In this document: positions 26,328 through 35,876 of the stretch, one piece after another
Position numbering within the stretch: position 1 is the stretch's first letter
Layout of the letters: every line of letters starts with the position of its first letter
Assembly (NCBI RefSeq): GCF_900104615.1
Contig: NZ_LT629939.1
Span: forward strand, 2,438,928-2,502,927
Source of the DNA: Merdimmobilis hominis
Lineage (GTDB): Bacteria; Bacillota; Clostridia; Oscillospirales; Ruminococcaceae
Direction of reading: 5' to 3'
DNA: 64,000 nucleotides
Notes under the pieces: model-generated
Told to the model about the DNA's origin: nothing
The model's database searches: none
The model's input: the letters and a program-made list of their open reading frames with translations, nothing else
Made by a program: the position numbers and the translations under genes

Positions 26328-26365
26328 GGCTCCTTCCAACAAAACTTCGCGGGGAGGAGCCTTTC
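26328..26365 (+). terminator. Intra-operon terminator-like hairpin between purF and purM
   Basis: GGCTCCTTCC pairs with GGGGAGGAGCC and is followed by TTTC. It may tune expression of the downstream pur genes. Confidence 0.55.
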
Positions 26366-26404
26366 TAAAAATAAAACAGCCGGGGCGAAGCGGCGGAATG
26401 GAAG

Positions 26405-27448
26405 ATGAATATGAGCAAGAGCTTCAGCGACAGCTACAAAGCAGCAGGTGTAGATGTAACTGCCGGCTACAAGGCCGTGGAGTTGATGAAGGCCCATGTG
26501 GCCAAAACCATGACATCCGGCGTGGTCAGCGGGCTGGGCGGCTTTGGCGGCCTGTTTGAACTGGACCTCCAGGGGATCCAGAAACCGGTCCTGGTCTCCG
26601 GCACCGACGGTGTGGGCACCAAACTGAAATTGGCCATCCTCCAGGACAAGCACGATACAGTGGGCATTGACTGCGTGGCCATGTGCGTCAACGACGTGGT
26701 TTGCTGCGGCGCCAAGCCCCTCTTCTTCCTGGACTATGTGGCGGTGGGCAAAAACATCCCTGAAAAGGTGGCCAACATTGTCTCCGGCGTGGCGGAAGGC
26801 TGCGTCCAGTCGGGCTGCGCCCTCATCGGCGGCGAGACTGCGGAGATGCCCGGCTTCTATCCGGAGGATGAATATGACCTGGCCGGCTTTACCGTGGGCG
26901 TTGTGGACAAGGATAAGATCCTGGACCCCGCCAAGGTGGAAGCCGGGGATGTGATCATCGGCCTTGCCTCCTCCGGCGTCCATTCCAACGGCTTCTCGCT
27001 GGTGCGCAAGGTGTTCGATGTGGAAAATGCCGACCTGGGCGAGTACTATGACGAGCTGGGCTCCACCCTGGGGGAATGCCTCTTGACCCCCACCCGGATC
27101 TATGTAAAATCCATCCTCGCCCTGCTGGATGCGGTGCAGGTGAAATCCATCTCCCACATCACCGGCGGCGGTTTCTATGAGAACATCCCCCGCTGCCTGC
27201 CCGACGGCAAGCAGGCGGTCATCGACCGGGCCAGTGTGGATGTGCTGCCCATCTTCCAGCTGATCGCCAAAAAAGGCGGCATCAGCGAGCGGGATATGTT
27301 CAACACCTTCAACATGGGCGTCGGCATGTGCGTAGTGGTCAAGAAGGAGGATGCCGCCAAAGCGGTGGAAGTCCTCACCGCCTGCGGCGAGAAAGCCAAG
27401 GTCATCGGCCGTGTGGAGGACGGCGACCAAGGGGTTGTCATATGCTAA
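26405..27448 (+). CDS. purM: Phosphoribosylformylglycinamidine cyclo-ligase
   Basis: A protein of 347 residues with the AIR synthase fold. [20 protein letters not shown] lies at the start, [15 protein letters not shown] near 60, [23 protein letters not shown] near 90, [11 protein letters not shown] near 145 and [17 protein letters not shown] near 180. It closes the imidazole ring to AIR with ATP. The start is one of two nearby in-frame ATGs and has no strong ribosome site, only a purine-rich stretch after GCGGCGGAATGGAAG. The last seven bases overlap purN. Confidence 0.96.
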   Translation: MNMSKSFSDSYKAAGVDVTAGYKAVELMKAHVAKTMTSGVVSGLGGFGGLFELDLQGIQKPVLVSGTDGVGTKLKLAILQDKHDTVGIDCVAMCVNDVVCCGAKPLFFLDYVAVGKNIPEKVANIVSGVAEGCVQSGCALIGGETAEMPGFYPEDEYDLAGFTVGVVDKDKILDPAKVEAGDVIIGLASSGVHSNGFSLVRKVFDVENADLGEYYDELGSTLGECLLTPTRIYVKSILALLDAVQVKSISHITGGGFYENIPRCLPDGKQAVIDRASVDVLPIFQLIAKKGGISERDMFNTFNMGVGMCVVVKKEDAAKAVEVLTACGEKAKVIGRVEDGDQGVVIC

Positions 27449-28035
27449 ACATCGCAGTGTTTGTCTCCGGCGGGGGGACCAATTTCCAGGCCCTCATCGA
27501 CGCCCAGAGGGCGGGGAAGTTCCCCGGGGGGGAGATCACCCTGTGCGTCTCCTCCTCCAAGAACGCTTACGCCCTGGAGCGGGCCCGGCAAAACGGCATT
27601 GAGACCGCCATCCTCCGCCGCCGGGATTACCCTTCCCAGGAGGAGCTGGACGGCGCCTTGCTGGATGTGCTGAAAACCCATGATATCGGCCTTATCGTTC
27701 TGGCCGGGTACCTGAGCATTTTGAGCGAGCGGGTAGTCCGGGCCTATGACCGGAAGATCATCAACGTTCACCCATCCCTGATCCCTTCCTTCTGCGGGGC
27801 GGGATACTATGGGCTCAAGGTCCATGAGGCGGCCCTCGCCTATGGGGTGAAGATCACCGGGGCCACCGTCCATTTTGTCAACGAAATCCCCGATGCAGGC
27901 AAAATCATCCTGCAAAAGGCGGTGGAGGTCCGGGAGGGGGACACCCCGGAAACCCTTCAGCGCCGGGTGATGGAAGAGGCTGAATGGCAGCTGCTGCCCC
28001 AGGCGGTGGCGATGTTCTGCCAAGGGGAGATATAG
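27442..28035 (+). CDS. purN: Phosphoribosylglycinamide formyltransferase
   Basis: A protein of 197 residues, standard PurN length, using 10-formyl-THF. The N-terminal [14 protein letters not shown], the catalytic Asn-His region [14 protein letters not shown] near 105, and [20 protein letters not shown] near 140 are intact. The ATG at 27442 lies inside the end of purM (7-base overlap), so the two are translationally coupled. The operon is then interrupted by 557 bp of repeat before purH. Confidence 0.95.
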   Translation: MLNIAVFVSGGGTNFQALIDAQRAGKFPGGEITLCVSSSKNAYALERARQNGIETAILRRRDYPSQEELDGALLDVLKTHDIGLIVLAGYLSILSERVVRAYDRKIINVHPSLIPSFCGAGYYGLKVHEAALAYGVKITGATVHFVNEIPDAGKIILQKAVEVREGDTPETLQRRVMEEAEWQLLPQAVAMFCQGEI

Positions 28036-28039
28036 AGGG

Positions 28040-28556
28040 GGTGCACGCCCTCAAGCTCCTGGCCTAGGCAAGATTCCATCTTGGAATTGGTTATATGGGG
28101 CGCTGCACGCCCCCTGCACCCCGCAGGAATGAGGGGCCCTCATGCCGGCCCCTTGCACCCCCGGCACTTCCTTTTATGCGGATAAAAGGAAGCAAAACCC
28201 GTCGGGGAGACCCCGGTCCCCCACTTCGCCACAAAGGGAACGCTCGGAAGATTCCCCTTAGAGGCTCCAAACGCCTCGAGCGGGAAATCTTTCCGCTGGC
28301 GCGGATGCCCTCGCGGGGTTGCAAGAGGCCCACTTTTCAAAGTAACCCTACTCAGGAGCAGGGGGATTTTTAAGGGGGCACAGTCAGCTGGCTCTGACCG
28401 TACTGACTTCAACTGTGCCGCGAATAGTTCGGCCCCTCTTAAATGTGCTTTTTCCCTCTCTTTTTTCACACAAAAAAGAGAGCACGGGGTGCAGGGTGTG
28501 CAACGCCCTGCTAGACCACTTGCAAGATGGCAGTCTTAAAATGGAGTCTTACTTAC
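28040..28556 (+). repeat. Hairpin-mosaic intergenic repeat, copy 8 (inside the pur operon)
   Basis: It occupies the purN-purH gap, where no gene is seen. It starts with CAAGATTCCATCTTG (28069-28083) and carries CCTTTTATGCGGATAAAAGG and a diverged core (GCTCGGAAGATTCCCC...GGGAAATCTTTCCGC). It then has the GGGGGCACAGTCAGCTGG module, a CTCTCTTTTTTCAC/AAAAAAGAGAG stem and a decayed terminal palindrome near 28522-28536. Confidence 0.85.
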
Positions 28557-28592
28557 TATGCCCGGTAGAAGGGCAAAACGGAGGAGATCGAC

Positions 28593-30146
28593 ATGGAGAA
28601 AAAAAGAAGAGCGATTTTAAGCGTTTCCGATAAAACAGGCATCGTGGAGTTTGCCAAAGCCCTGGAAGAGCTGGGGTATGAGGTGGTCTCCACCGGCGGC
28701 ACCGCCCGCACCCTCCAGGAGAACGGGGTGGCGGTCACTGGAATCAGCGAGATCACCGGCTTCCCGGAGTGCTTGGACGGCCGGGTGAAAACCCTTCATC
28801 CCATGGTCCATGCGGGCATTTTGGCCATGCGGGGCAACCCCGACCACATGCGCCAGGTGGAGGAGCTGGGGGTCACCCTCATCGATGTGGTGGCCATCAA
28901 CCTGTACCCTTTCAAGCAGACCATCCTGAAGCCGGATGTCACTTTGGAGGACGCCATTGAGAACATCGATATCGGCGGCCCCACCATGATCCGGGCTGCG
29001 GCGAAAAACTGGCAGGATGTGGCGGTCATCGTGGATCCCGCAGACTACGGCGCCGTCATTGAGGAGCTGAAAACCGGCGCTGTCTCCCGGGAGACAAAAT
29101 TCCGCCTGGCGGCCAAGGTGTTCGAGACCACCGCGGCTTACGACGCCCTCATCTCGGGTTACCTGCGCAAACAGATGGGCGCCGATCCCTTCCCGGAGAA
29201 GTTCACCGTGACCTATGAGAAGGTTCAGGATATGCGCTACGGCGAGAACCCCCACCAGGCCGCGGCTTTCTACAAAGAGATCGGCCGGGGGGACAACGTC
29301 CTGGCAAACGCCCGCCAGCTCCATGGCAAGGAGCTCTCCTACAACAACATCAACGACGCCAACGGCGCTCTGGACACCCTCAAGGAGTTCGGCTACGAGC
29401 TGCCCTGCGCAGTGGCGGTAAAACACGCCAACCCCTGCGGCGTCGGGGTAGGGGCGACCCTCCACGAGGCGTACCTCAAAGCCTATGAGGCAGACCCGGT
29501 CTCCATCTTCGGCGGCATTGTCGCCCTCAACCGGGAGGTGGACAAGGAGACTGCAGAGGAGCTCTCCAAGATCTTCCTGGAGATTATCCTGGCCCCCAGC
29601 TTCAGCGCCGAGGCCCTGGCCATCCTGGAAAAGAAAAAGAACATCCGCCTCTTGGAGCTGCCCGGCCTGTACAAAGCCAACGGCGGCGACATGCTGGATA
29701 TGAAAAAGGTGGCCGGCGGTCTGCTGGTCCAGGAACTGGACACCCAGCTCTTTGACGCTGACAACCTGAAGGTGGTCACCAAGCGGGCCCCCACCGAAGA
29801 GGAGATGCGCCAGCTGAAATTCGCCATGCGGGTGGTGAAGCACACCAAATCCAACGCCATTGTGCTGGCCAAGGACAACGCCACCGTTGGGGTGGGCCCT
29901 GGCCAGACCAACCGGATCACCGCCCTGGAGCTGGCCATCAAATACGGTGGGGAGAAGGTCAAAGGCTCGGTGATGGCCTCCGACGCATTCTTCCCCTTTG
30001 ACGACTGCGTCAAGGCCGCCCAGGCAGCTGGTATCACCGCCATCATCCAGCCCGGCGGCTCGGTGCGGGATGAGGACAGCATCAAAGCCTGCGATGAGGC
30101 TGGCATCGCCATGGTGTTCACCGGCATGCGCCATTTCAAACACTAA
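28593..30146 (+). CDS. purH: Bifunctional AICAR formyltransferase / IMP cyclohydrolase
   Basis: A protein of 517 residues, full PurH. The N-terminal IMP cyclohydrolase (MGS-like) domain spans about residues 1-150 ([45 protein letters not shown]). The AICAR formyltransferase domain follows ([13 protein letters not shown] near 212, [12 protein letters not shown] near 275). It performs the last two steps to IMP. It has its own GGAGGA ribosome site. I see no convincing promoter in the repeat upstream, so it is probably transcribed through the repeat from the purE promoter. Confidence 0.97.
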   Translation: MEKKRRAILSVSDKTGIVEFAKALEELGYEVVSTGGTARTLQENGVAVTGISEITGFPECLDGRVKTLHPMVHAGILAMRGNPDHMRQVEELGVTLIDVVAINLYPFKQTILKPDVTLEDAIENIDIGGPTMIRAAAKNWQDVAVIVDPADYGAVIEELKTGAVSRETKFRLAAKVFETTAAYDALISGYLRKQMGADPFPEKFTVTYEKVQDMRYGENPHQAAAFYKEIGRGDNVLANARQLHGKELSYNNINDANGALDTLKEFGYELPCAVAVKHANPCGVGVGATLHEAYLKAYEADPVSIFGGIVALNREVDKETAEELSKIFLEIILAPSFSAEALAILEKKKNIRLLELPGLYKANGGDMLDMKKVAGGLLVQELDTQLFDADNLKVVTKRAPTEEEMRQLKFAMRVVKHTKSNAIVLAKDNATVGVGPGQTNRITALELAIKYGGEKVKGSVMASDAFFPFDDCVKAAQAAGITAIIQPGGSVRDEDSIKACDEAGIAMVFTGMRHFKH

Positions 30147-30157
30147 GATCAACAACA

Positions 30158-30195
30158 ATATCCGCCCCTGTCCGATGGATGATGGGGGCGGATAT
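30158..30195 (+). other. Inverted repeat between purH and purD
   Basis: ATATCCGCCCC pairs perfectly with GGGGCGGATAT around a short loop, without a T run. Possibly an RNA processing or stability element. Confidence 0.5.
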
Positions 30196-30222
30196 GCTGA
30201 CATAGGGAAGGAGCTGTGACCC

Positions 30223-31494
30223 TTGCAAATTTTGGTAATTGGTTCCGGCGGCCGGGAACACGCCGTCATCAAAGCCCTGAAAAAGAGCCCCAAGGTGGAC
30301 GCCCTCTACTGCTGCCCCGGCAACGGTGGCATCGCCGCCGACGCCACCTGCATCCCCATCAAGGCAACGGATATAGAGGGAGTGGTGGCTTTTGCCAAGG
30401 AAAAGGCCATCGACCTGGTGTTTGTCACCCCCGACGACCCGCTGGTGATGGGGATGGTGGACGCCCTGGAGGAGGCGGGAATCCGGGCCTTTGGGCCGCG
30501 GAAAAACGCCGCCATCCTGGAGGGGAGCAAGGTCTTTTCCAAAAACCTGATGAAGAAATACGGCATCCCCACCGCCGCCTACGAAACCTTTGACGACCCC
30601 CAGAAGGCCATCGCCTACATTGAGAACTTTAACCGCTATCCCATCGTCATCAAGGCGGATGGGCTGGCGTTGGGCAAAGGGGTGCTCATCGCCGGGAGCT
30701 TTGGGGAGGCCAGAGAGGCAGTCAAATCCATTATGGAGGATAAAGCCTTTGGCCAAAGCGGCAACCACATTGTGGTGGAGGAGTTTTTGGAAGGGGTGGA
30801 GGTTTCGGTCCTGGCCTTTACCGATTCCAAGACGGTCTGCCCCATGCCTTCCTCCATGGACCACAAGCGGGCTTTTGACGGCGACCAGGGCCTGAACACC
30901 GGGGGGATGGGCACCATCTGCCCCAACCCCCTGTATACGCCTGCGATCGCCCAGCGCTGCCAAAAGGAGATTTTTGAGCCCACCATTGCCGCCATGGCAA
31001 AGGAGGGCCGTCCCTTCCGGGGGGTGCTGTACTTCGGCCTGATGCTCACCGAAAAAGGCCCCTATGTCATCGAGTACAACTGCCGTTTTGGAGACCCGGA
31101 GACCCAGGTGATCCTTCCCCTCCTGAAAACCGATCTGGTGGAGATCATCGAGGCGGTGGAAAAGGGGACCCTCTCCCAGCTGGACATCCAGTGGGAGGAT
31201 GCAGCCGCAGCCTGTGTCATCCTGGCCAGCGGCGGCTATCCCCAGAGCTATGAAAAAGGGCTGCCCATCTCCGGCCTGGACGCCCATGGCCAGGCGGATG
31301 GGGTGACCATCTACCACGCGGGCACCGCCCTGGCGGACGGGGGATACAAGACTGCCGGAGGCCGGGTGCTGGGGGTCACGGCGGTGGCGCCCACCCTGCG
31401 GGAGGCCTTGGATGCCGCCTATGCCGCGGCGGGGAAGATCGACTTCCCCAAAAAGCAGTTCCGCACCGACATCGGCGCCAAGGCGCTGTCCTAG
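30223..31494 (+). CDS. purD: Phosphoribosylamine-glycine ligase
   Basis: A protein of 423 residues of the ATP-grasp superfamily. N-terminal ILVIGSGGREHAV, the ATP-grasp region (residues 105-290, with IKADGLALGKGV and VVEEFLEGVEVS), and EYNCRFGDPETQ near 285 carrying metal ligands are present. It ligates glycine to phosphoribosylamine. The start is a TTG at 30223, nine bases after AAGGAG. It is the last gene of the pur operon here; purC, purB, purL, purQ and purS are not in the window. Confidence 0.96.
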   Translation: MQILVIGSGGREHAVIKALKKSPKVDALYCCPGNGGIAADATCIPIKATDIEGVVAFAKEKAIDLVFVTPDDPLVMGMVDALEEAGIRAFGPRKNAAILEGSKVFSKNLMKKYGIPTAAYETFDDPQKAIAYIENFNRYPIVIKADGLALGKGVLIAGSFGEAREAVKSIMEDKAFGQSGNHIVVEEFLEGVEVSVLAFTDSKTVCPMPSSMDHKRAFDGDQGLNTGGMGTICPNPLYTPAIAQRCQKEIFEPTIAAMAKEGRPFRGVLYFGLMLTEKGPYVIEYNCRFGDPETQVILPLLKTDLVEIIEAVEKGTLSQLDIQWEDAAAACVILASGGYPQSYEKGLPISGLDAHGQADGVTIYHAGTALADGGYKTAGGRVLGVTAVAPTLREALDAAYAAAGKIDFPKKQFRTDIGAKALS

Positions 31495-31498
31495 GATA

Positions 31499-31547
31499 CA
31501 ACAACACCCCTTGGGGGAGCGAAGGCTCCTTCCAGGGGGTGTTGTTA
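31499..31547. terminator. Inverted repeat after purD
   Basis: AACAACACCCC pairs with GGGGTGTTGTT around a 24-base loop that itself contains GGGAGC/GCTCC. No T run, so it may be part of a two-hairpin end. Confidence 0.6.
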
Positions 31548-31567
31548 TGAAGTGGCCGACAAAAGAA

Positions 31568-31610
31568 AGAGAGGAAGCCTTTCCCCGTGGGGAGAGGCTT
31601 CCTCTTTTGG
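31568..31610. terminator. Bidirectional terminator between purD and serS
   Basis: AGAGGAAGCCT-TTCCCC pairs with GGGG-AGAGGCTTCCTCT and is followed by TTTT. It serves both convergent genes. Confidence 0.85.
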
Positions 31611-31615
31611 ATATG

Positions 31616-32896
31616 CTATTTGATAAACTCTTTGCCGCCCATATACATCCGAAGGGGTTCGGGGATGCGGATGCTGCCGTCGGCCTGGAGGTTGTTCTCC
31701 AAGAAGGCGATGAGCATACGGGGCGGAGCCACCACCGTGTTGTTGAGGGTGTGGGCAAAGTAGTTGCCTTTTTCCTTGTTCCGGACCCGGATACCCAGAC
31801 GGCGGGCCTGGGCGTCGCCCAGGTTGGAGCAGGAACCCACCTCGAAGTATTTCTTCTGGCGGGGGGACCAGGCCTCCACATCCAGGCTCTTGACCTTCAG
31901 GTCAGCCAGGTCGCCGGAGCAGCACTCCAGGGTGCGGACCGGGATGTCCAGGCTGCGGAAGAAGTCCACCGTGTTCTGCCACAGCTTGACAAACCACTGG
32001 GCGCTCTCGTCGGGATGGCAGACCACCACCATCTCCTGTTTTTCAAACTGATGGATGCGGTAAACGCCCCGCTCCTCGATGCCGTGGGCGCCCACCTCTT
32101 TGCGGAAACAGGGAGAATAGCTGGTCAGGGTCTGGGGCAGCTCGCTCTCCTCCAAGATGGTGTCGATGAATTTGCCGATCATCGAGTGCTCGCTGGTGCC
32201 GATGAGATAGAGGTCCTCGCCCTCGATCTTATACATCATGTTTTCCATCTCTGCAAAACTCATGACGCCGGTGACCACGTTGCTGCGGATCATGAAGGGG
32301 GGCACATAATAAGTGAAGCCCCGGTCGATCATGAAATCCCGGGCGTAGGAGAGGATGGCCGAATGGAGCCGGGCAATGTCCCCTTTCAGGTAGTAGAAGC
32401 CGTTGCCGCTGGTGCGCCGGGCGCTGTCCAGGTCGATGCCGTTCAGCCGCTCCATAATGTCGATGTGGTAGGGGACTTCAAAATCCGGGACCACCGGCTC
32501 GCCGAACTTTTCAATCTCCACATTTTCGCTGTCATCCTTGCCGATGGGAACCGAGGGGTCGATGATGTTGGGGATCACCAGCATCCGCTCCCGGATCTTG
32601 GCGGAGAGGTCGTCTTCCATAGCCTCCAGCTCTTCCATCTCCTTGGCCATGGCGGAGACTTTGGCTTTGGCTTCCTCTGCTTCCGCCTTCATCCCCTTGG
32701 CCATATAGCCGCCGATCTCTTTGCTGATGGCGTTCCGCTGGCCCCGCAGGGAATCGGCCCGTGTTTTGGCTTCCCGCAGCTTGGCGTCAAATTCCAGCAC
32801 CTCATCCACCAGGGGGAGCTTCTCGTCCTGGAATTTCTTTTTGATATTCTCCTTTACAAGGTCGGGGTTGGCTCGAACCAGTTTGATATCCAGCAT
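31616..32896 (-). CDS. serS: Seryl-tRNA synthetase
   Basis: A protein of 426 residues, class II. The N-terminal antiparallel coiled-coil arm that grips the long variable arm of tRNA-Ser occupies about residues 26-105. Motif 2 (SPCFRKEVGAHG) lies near 268 and a C-terminal motif 3-like region (LNNTVVAPPRMLIAFLE) near 385. It charges tRNA-Ser and tRNA-Sec precursors. It is preceded by a T-box leader on the same strand, so it is induced by uncharged tRNA-Ser. Confidence 0.96.
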   Translation of the reverse strand: MLDIKLVRANPDLVKENIKKKFQDEKLPLVDEVLEFDAKLREAKTRADSLRGQRNAISKEIGGYMAKGMKAEAEEAKAKVSAMAKEMEELEAMEDDLSAKIRERMLVIPNIIDPSVPIGKDDSENVEIEKFGEPVVPDFEVPYHIDIMERLNGIDLDSARRTSGNGFYYLKGDIARLHSAILSYARDFMIDRGFTYYVPPFMIRSNVVTGVMSFAEMENMMYKIEGEDLYLIGTSEHSMIGKFIDTILEESELPQTLTSYSPCFRKEVGAHGIEERGVYRIHQFEKQEMVVVCHPDESAQWFVKLWQNTVDFFRSLDIPVRTLECCSGDLADLKVKSLDVEAWSPRQKKYFEVGSCSNLGDAQARRLGIRVRNKEKGNYFAHTLNNTVVAPPRMLIAFLENNLQADGSIRIPEPLRMYMGGKEFIK

Positions 32897-32934
32897 AGCA
32901 ACTATCTCCTTTTGGTTTCATCGGACAGATGACG

Positions 32935-33227
32935 GCTTGGCGCCTTTTGTTTGGGGGAGTTCCGGGTACAAAAAAAGGACCCTGCCATCCCACGCGCACT
33001 GCATGGGACGGAAGAATCCGCGTTGCCACCCAAATTGCCGGAGGTCCATCAACCCCGCGGCCACTCGTTTGCGCTGTAACGGGCGCACCCTCCGGCTGTT
33101 CACCGGCAGCTCCAAAAGTGGACCAGGCCCATTCCCACCGGTTTGCACCTGCCACCGGCTCTCTGCAAGGTTTGGGAACCCTTTGCTTTTTTCCTCGCTG
33201 TATCTATCCGTGTATTTGAAAGATTTT
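32935..33227 (-). promoter_or_regulatory. T-box riboswitch leader of serS
   Basis: On the minus strand the leader contains the conserved T-box bulge GGGTGGCAACGCGG (about 33017-33031). The UGGC acceptor-binding sequence would pair with GCCA, the discriminator G plus CCA of tRNA-Ser. AGAGAG near the 5' part and GGAGCTG suggest Stem I. A CCGTCCCATGC/GCGTGGGATGG hairpin, then CAGGGTCC and seven T (32970-32976), forms the terminator. I could not place the specifier codon with confidence. Confidence 0.9.
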
Positions 33228-33233
33228 CTTTAT

Positions 33234-33262
33234 TATATCCCTCTTTGACCGGTTTTACAACC
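33234..33262 (-). promoter_or_regulatory. serS promoter
   Basis: On the minus strand TTGTAA (33257-33262) is 17 bp from a perfect TATAAT (33234-33239), directly upstream of the T-box leader. Confidence 0.85.
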
Positions 33263-33339
33263 CTTAATTCAAAAAAATTGCAGTTTTTTTCTGGATAGCC
33301 GTCATCCGGGGAAGAATTTTTGGGGGGAATGGTTCCCTG

Positions 33340-33890
33340 GCCCCAAGGCCTCCGGTTATGCAAGCGTCCCGCCCTGCACCGGCCCTTATTCAAGATTCCA
33401 TCTTGGGGTGGGCTTGTGGGGGCGCGCGCCCACACGCTCGCGCAAGGGTTTTTGTGTGAAAGAAACCCTTGCCCAACTGCGTTGTGCTCTCAAAAAGCAC
33501 ATTTAAGGGGGGCCGAACTACACGCGGCACAGGAAAAGCCCGAACGGCCAACTTGTTGGCTGTGCCCCCTCAAAACTCCCCTCTGCTTAGGGCAACTACC
33601 TAGAAAAATAGGCTCTTTGCAGCGCCGCGAGGGCATCCGCATTAGCGGAAAAATCTTTCGCTCGAGGTGTGGATGAGCCTCAGGTGTGCAAGCACACCTA
33701 CTAAAGATTTTCCGAGCGTTCCCATTGTGGCGCACGGATAGGGGGGACCGGGGTCTCCCCGGCGGGTTTTGCTTCCTTTTATCCGCATAAAAGGAAGTGC
33801 CGGGGGTACAAGGGGCCGGCATGAGGGCCCCTCATTCTTGCGGGGCGTGGGGGTGTGCAGTGCCCCATAAACTGAGATGTGCAAGGGCAA
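33340..33890 (-). repeat. Hairpin-mosaic intergenic repeat, copy 9
   Basis: It fills the divergent gap between serS and the PBP gene, in reverse orientation. It has CAAGATTCCATCTTG (33391-33405), the CAAGGGTTT/AAACCCTTG stem, CACATTTAAGGGGGGCCG, a CAACTTGTTGG inversion and the core (33648-33720) with the long insert of copy 2. Then come CCTTTTATCCGCATAAAAGG (33775-33794), GGGGCCGGCATGAGGGCCCC and a GGGGCG stem. It is almost an inverted copy of copy 2. Confidence 0.85.
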
Positions 33891-33987
33891 AGCCCTCGGA
33901 GTGAGGGTTTGGGGACAGTCTTTCCCATGCTGCATGAATCCCCCCAAGCCGTCCATACTTCCTAAAGAGAAAAAGGGGGATGAATCC

Positions 33988-35640
33988 ATGCGGATGCACA
34001 GACGGACAGTGGGGATCTTCAGCGCTATGGTGCTGGCCATGACCTTGCTTCTCTTTCGCCTGGGGGCGATTATCCAGGGGGACGGCCTCTCCCAGGCGGC
34101 CCTGCGGCAGAGCAGCTACCTTTTGGAGGTGGGCAGCACTAGGGGGATGATCTACGACCGGAATTTCCAGCCTTTGGTGGGGGAAACGGTGGAGGCAGTG
34201 GCAGCGGTGCTCCCTGGGGAGGAGTCGGCGGCGTTAGCGGGCAAACTCTCCGGGGAGGAGAGGGAGGCCTTCACCCAAAAACTGGCCCAGCGGCTGCCGT
34301 TTTTAACCCGGCTCCCCGGTGAACTGCGCTCCTTTCCCGCCGGGGTCACCCCTATGGAGCGGATTCTCCGCTACCGGAAAAGCGGCCAGTTGGCCCCCCA
34401 TGTCATCGGGTATTTGGATGGGGAAAACGGGGCGGCTGGCATCGAAAAAGCTTACGATTCCCTTTTGAAGCAATTCGGCGGGAGCCTTTGCCTGCGGTAT
34501 CAGATCAATGCAGCGGGAAGCCCCATTGGCGGGGAGCTCCCCCAAGAGGTGCAGGAGGGTTATGGCCGCCCCGGCGGGGTGGTTCTCACCTTGGACAAAG
34601 AGATCCAGTCCATCGCCCAAAGCGCGGCCAAACGCTGGATAGACAAAGGGGCGGTGGTGGTGATGGACGTCCGTTCCGGGGACCTGCTGGCGGTGGTGAG
34701 CCTGCCGGATTTCGACCCAAACAACCTCTCCAAAAGCATGACCCAAAAGGATTCCCCTTTCTTCAACCGTGCTTTCCACGGGGAATACAACGTTGGTTCC
34801 ACCTTTAAGCTGGTCACTGCATCCACCGCCTTGGAACAGGGGATCAGCCGGTTTCGCACCTTCGACTGCACCGGTGCTGTGGAGGTGGAGGACGTGACCT
34901 TCCACTGCCACAAGCTCTCTGGCCACGGGGTCTTGGATATGCAGGGGGCGATGGAGTGGTCCTGTAACCCTTATTTCATCACGTTGGGTCAAATGGCCGG
35001 CGGGGAAAACATCCTCAAAAAGGCCCAAGCCATCGGGTTTGGCAGCCCTAGCCAATTGGCCCCCGGCATCGCCACAGCCTCCGGGAGCCTCCCCGCCTTG
35101 GAGGCGATGGAAAGCCCCGCTGAGGTGGCAAACCTGTCCTTTGGGCAGGGCAAACTGACCGCCACCCCGGTGCAGATTGCCCAATTGGTATCCACAGTGG
35201 CCAATGGGGGCAAGAGCGTCCATCCCAGGCTGGTCTACGGGACCACCGAAGACGGGCTCTCGATCCAGAATCAGGAGGAGGGCTACGCCCAAAACCAAGT
35301 GATTTCCTCAGCGGCGGCCAAGCGGGTCGCTCAATTTATGGTGGATACCGTGGAGTATGGAAGCGGCCAAAAAGCCAAGCCCAAAGCCGGTGGAGCCGGC
35401 GGCAAAACCGCCTCTGCCCAGACGGGCATCTATGAGGATGGAGTAGAGATTGTCCACGCCTGGTTTGCCGGTTTTTATCCGGCCGAGGAACCGCGGTACA
35501 CCATCGTAGTGTTGGCTGAGGGGATGGAATCCGGCGGGGATTACGCCGCCCCTGTGTTCCAGGAGATCGCCGACGGCATCGCCGATTACAAGGGGATGGA
35601 TTTCCCCCAGCCGCCGGCCTCGGAAGAAGGGGAATCATGA
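33988..35640 (+). CDS. Class B penicillin-binding protein (PBP2/SpoVD-like transpeptidase)
   Basis: A protein of 550 residues. One N-terminal membrane anchor (about residues 9-30) is followed by a dimerisation region and a transpeptidase domain. The active-site SxxK is STFK near residue 271 (GSTFKLVTAS), SxN is SCN near 325, and the third box is KTASAQTG near 473 in place of the usual KTGTAQ. It cross-links peptidoglycan on the outer face of the membrane during division or sporulation. No PASTA domains are seen. The ATG at 33988 follows a G-rich AAAGGGGG stretch; the reading frame extends upstream into the repeat without a ribosome site. Confidence 0.88.
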   Translation: MRMHRRTVGIFSAMVLAMTLLLFRLGAIIQGDGLSQAALRQSSYLLEVGSTRGMIYDRNFQPLVGETVEAVAAVLPGEESAALAGKLSGEEREAFTQKLAQRLPFLTRLPGELRSFPAGVTPMERILRYRKSGQLAPHVIGYLDGENGAAGIEKAYDSLLKQFGGSLCLRYQINAAGSPIGGELPQEVQEGYGRPGGVVLTLDKEIQSIAQSAAKRWIDKGAVVVMDVRSGDLLAVVSLPDFDPNNLSKSMTQKDSPFFNRAFHGEYNVGSTFKLVTASTALEQGISRFRTFDCTGAVEVEDVTFHCHKLSGHGVLDMQGAMEWSCNPYFITLGQMAGGENILKKAQAIGFGSPSQLAPGIATASGSLPALEAMESPAEVANLSFGQGKLTATPVQIAQLVSTVANGGKSVHPRLVYGTTEDGLSIQNQEEGYAQNQVISSAAAKRVAQFMVDTVEYGSGQKAKPKAGGAGGKTASAQTGIYEDGVEIVHAWFAGFYPAEEPRYTIVVLAEGMESGGDYAAPVFQEIADGIADYKGMDFPQPPASEEGES

Positions 35641-35798
35641 GGAGGGATTGCCCCCAGCCTGTGCCCCGTTCCCGTCGGCTATGGAGGGCATCGGAACCCA
35701 TAGGGTTGCATTAGAGCAACCTAACAGAGGAAAGGGGTTAAAAATGGTGATTTTGAAAGAGTTGCAGGTAGATTCCACAAAAAGTTTTTTTGTTTGTA

Positions 35799-35827
35799 TT
35801 GAATAGCTGACAAAAAAATGTTATCAT
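35799..35827 (+). promoter_or_regulatory. Promoter of the DegV gene
   Basis: TTGAAT (35799-35804) is 17 bp from TATCAT (35822-35827), about 45 bases upstream of the start codon. Confidence 0.75.
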
Positions 35828-35876
35828 TGTTACATCTTTTGAGAGTGCGATTCAAACCGGAAGGTGGAACTGATTT

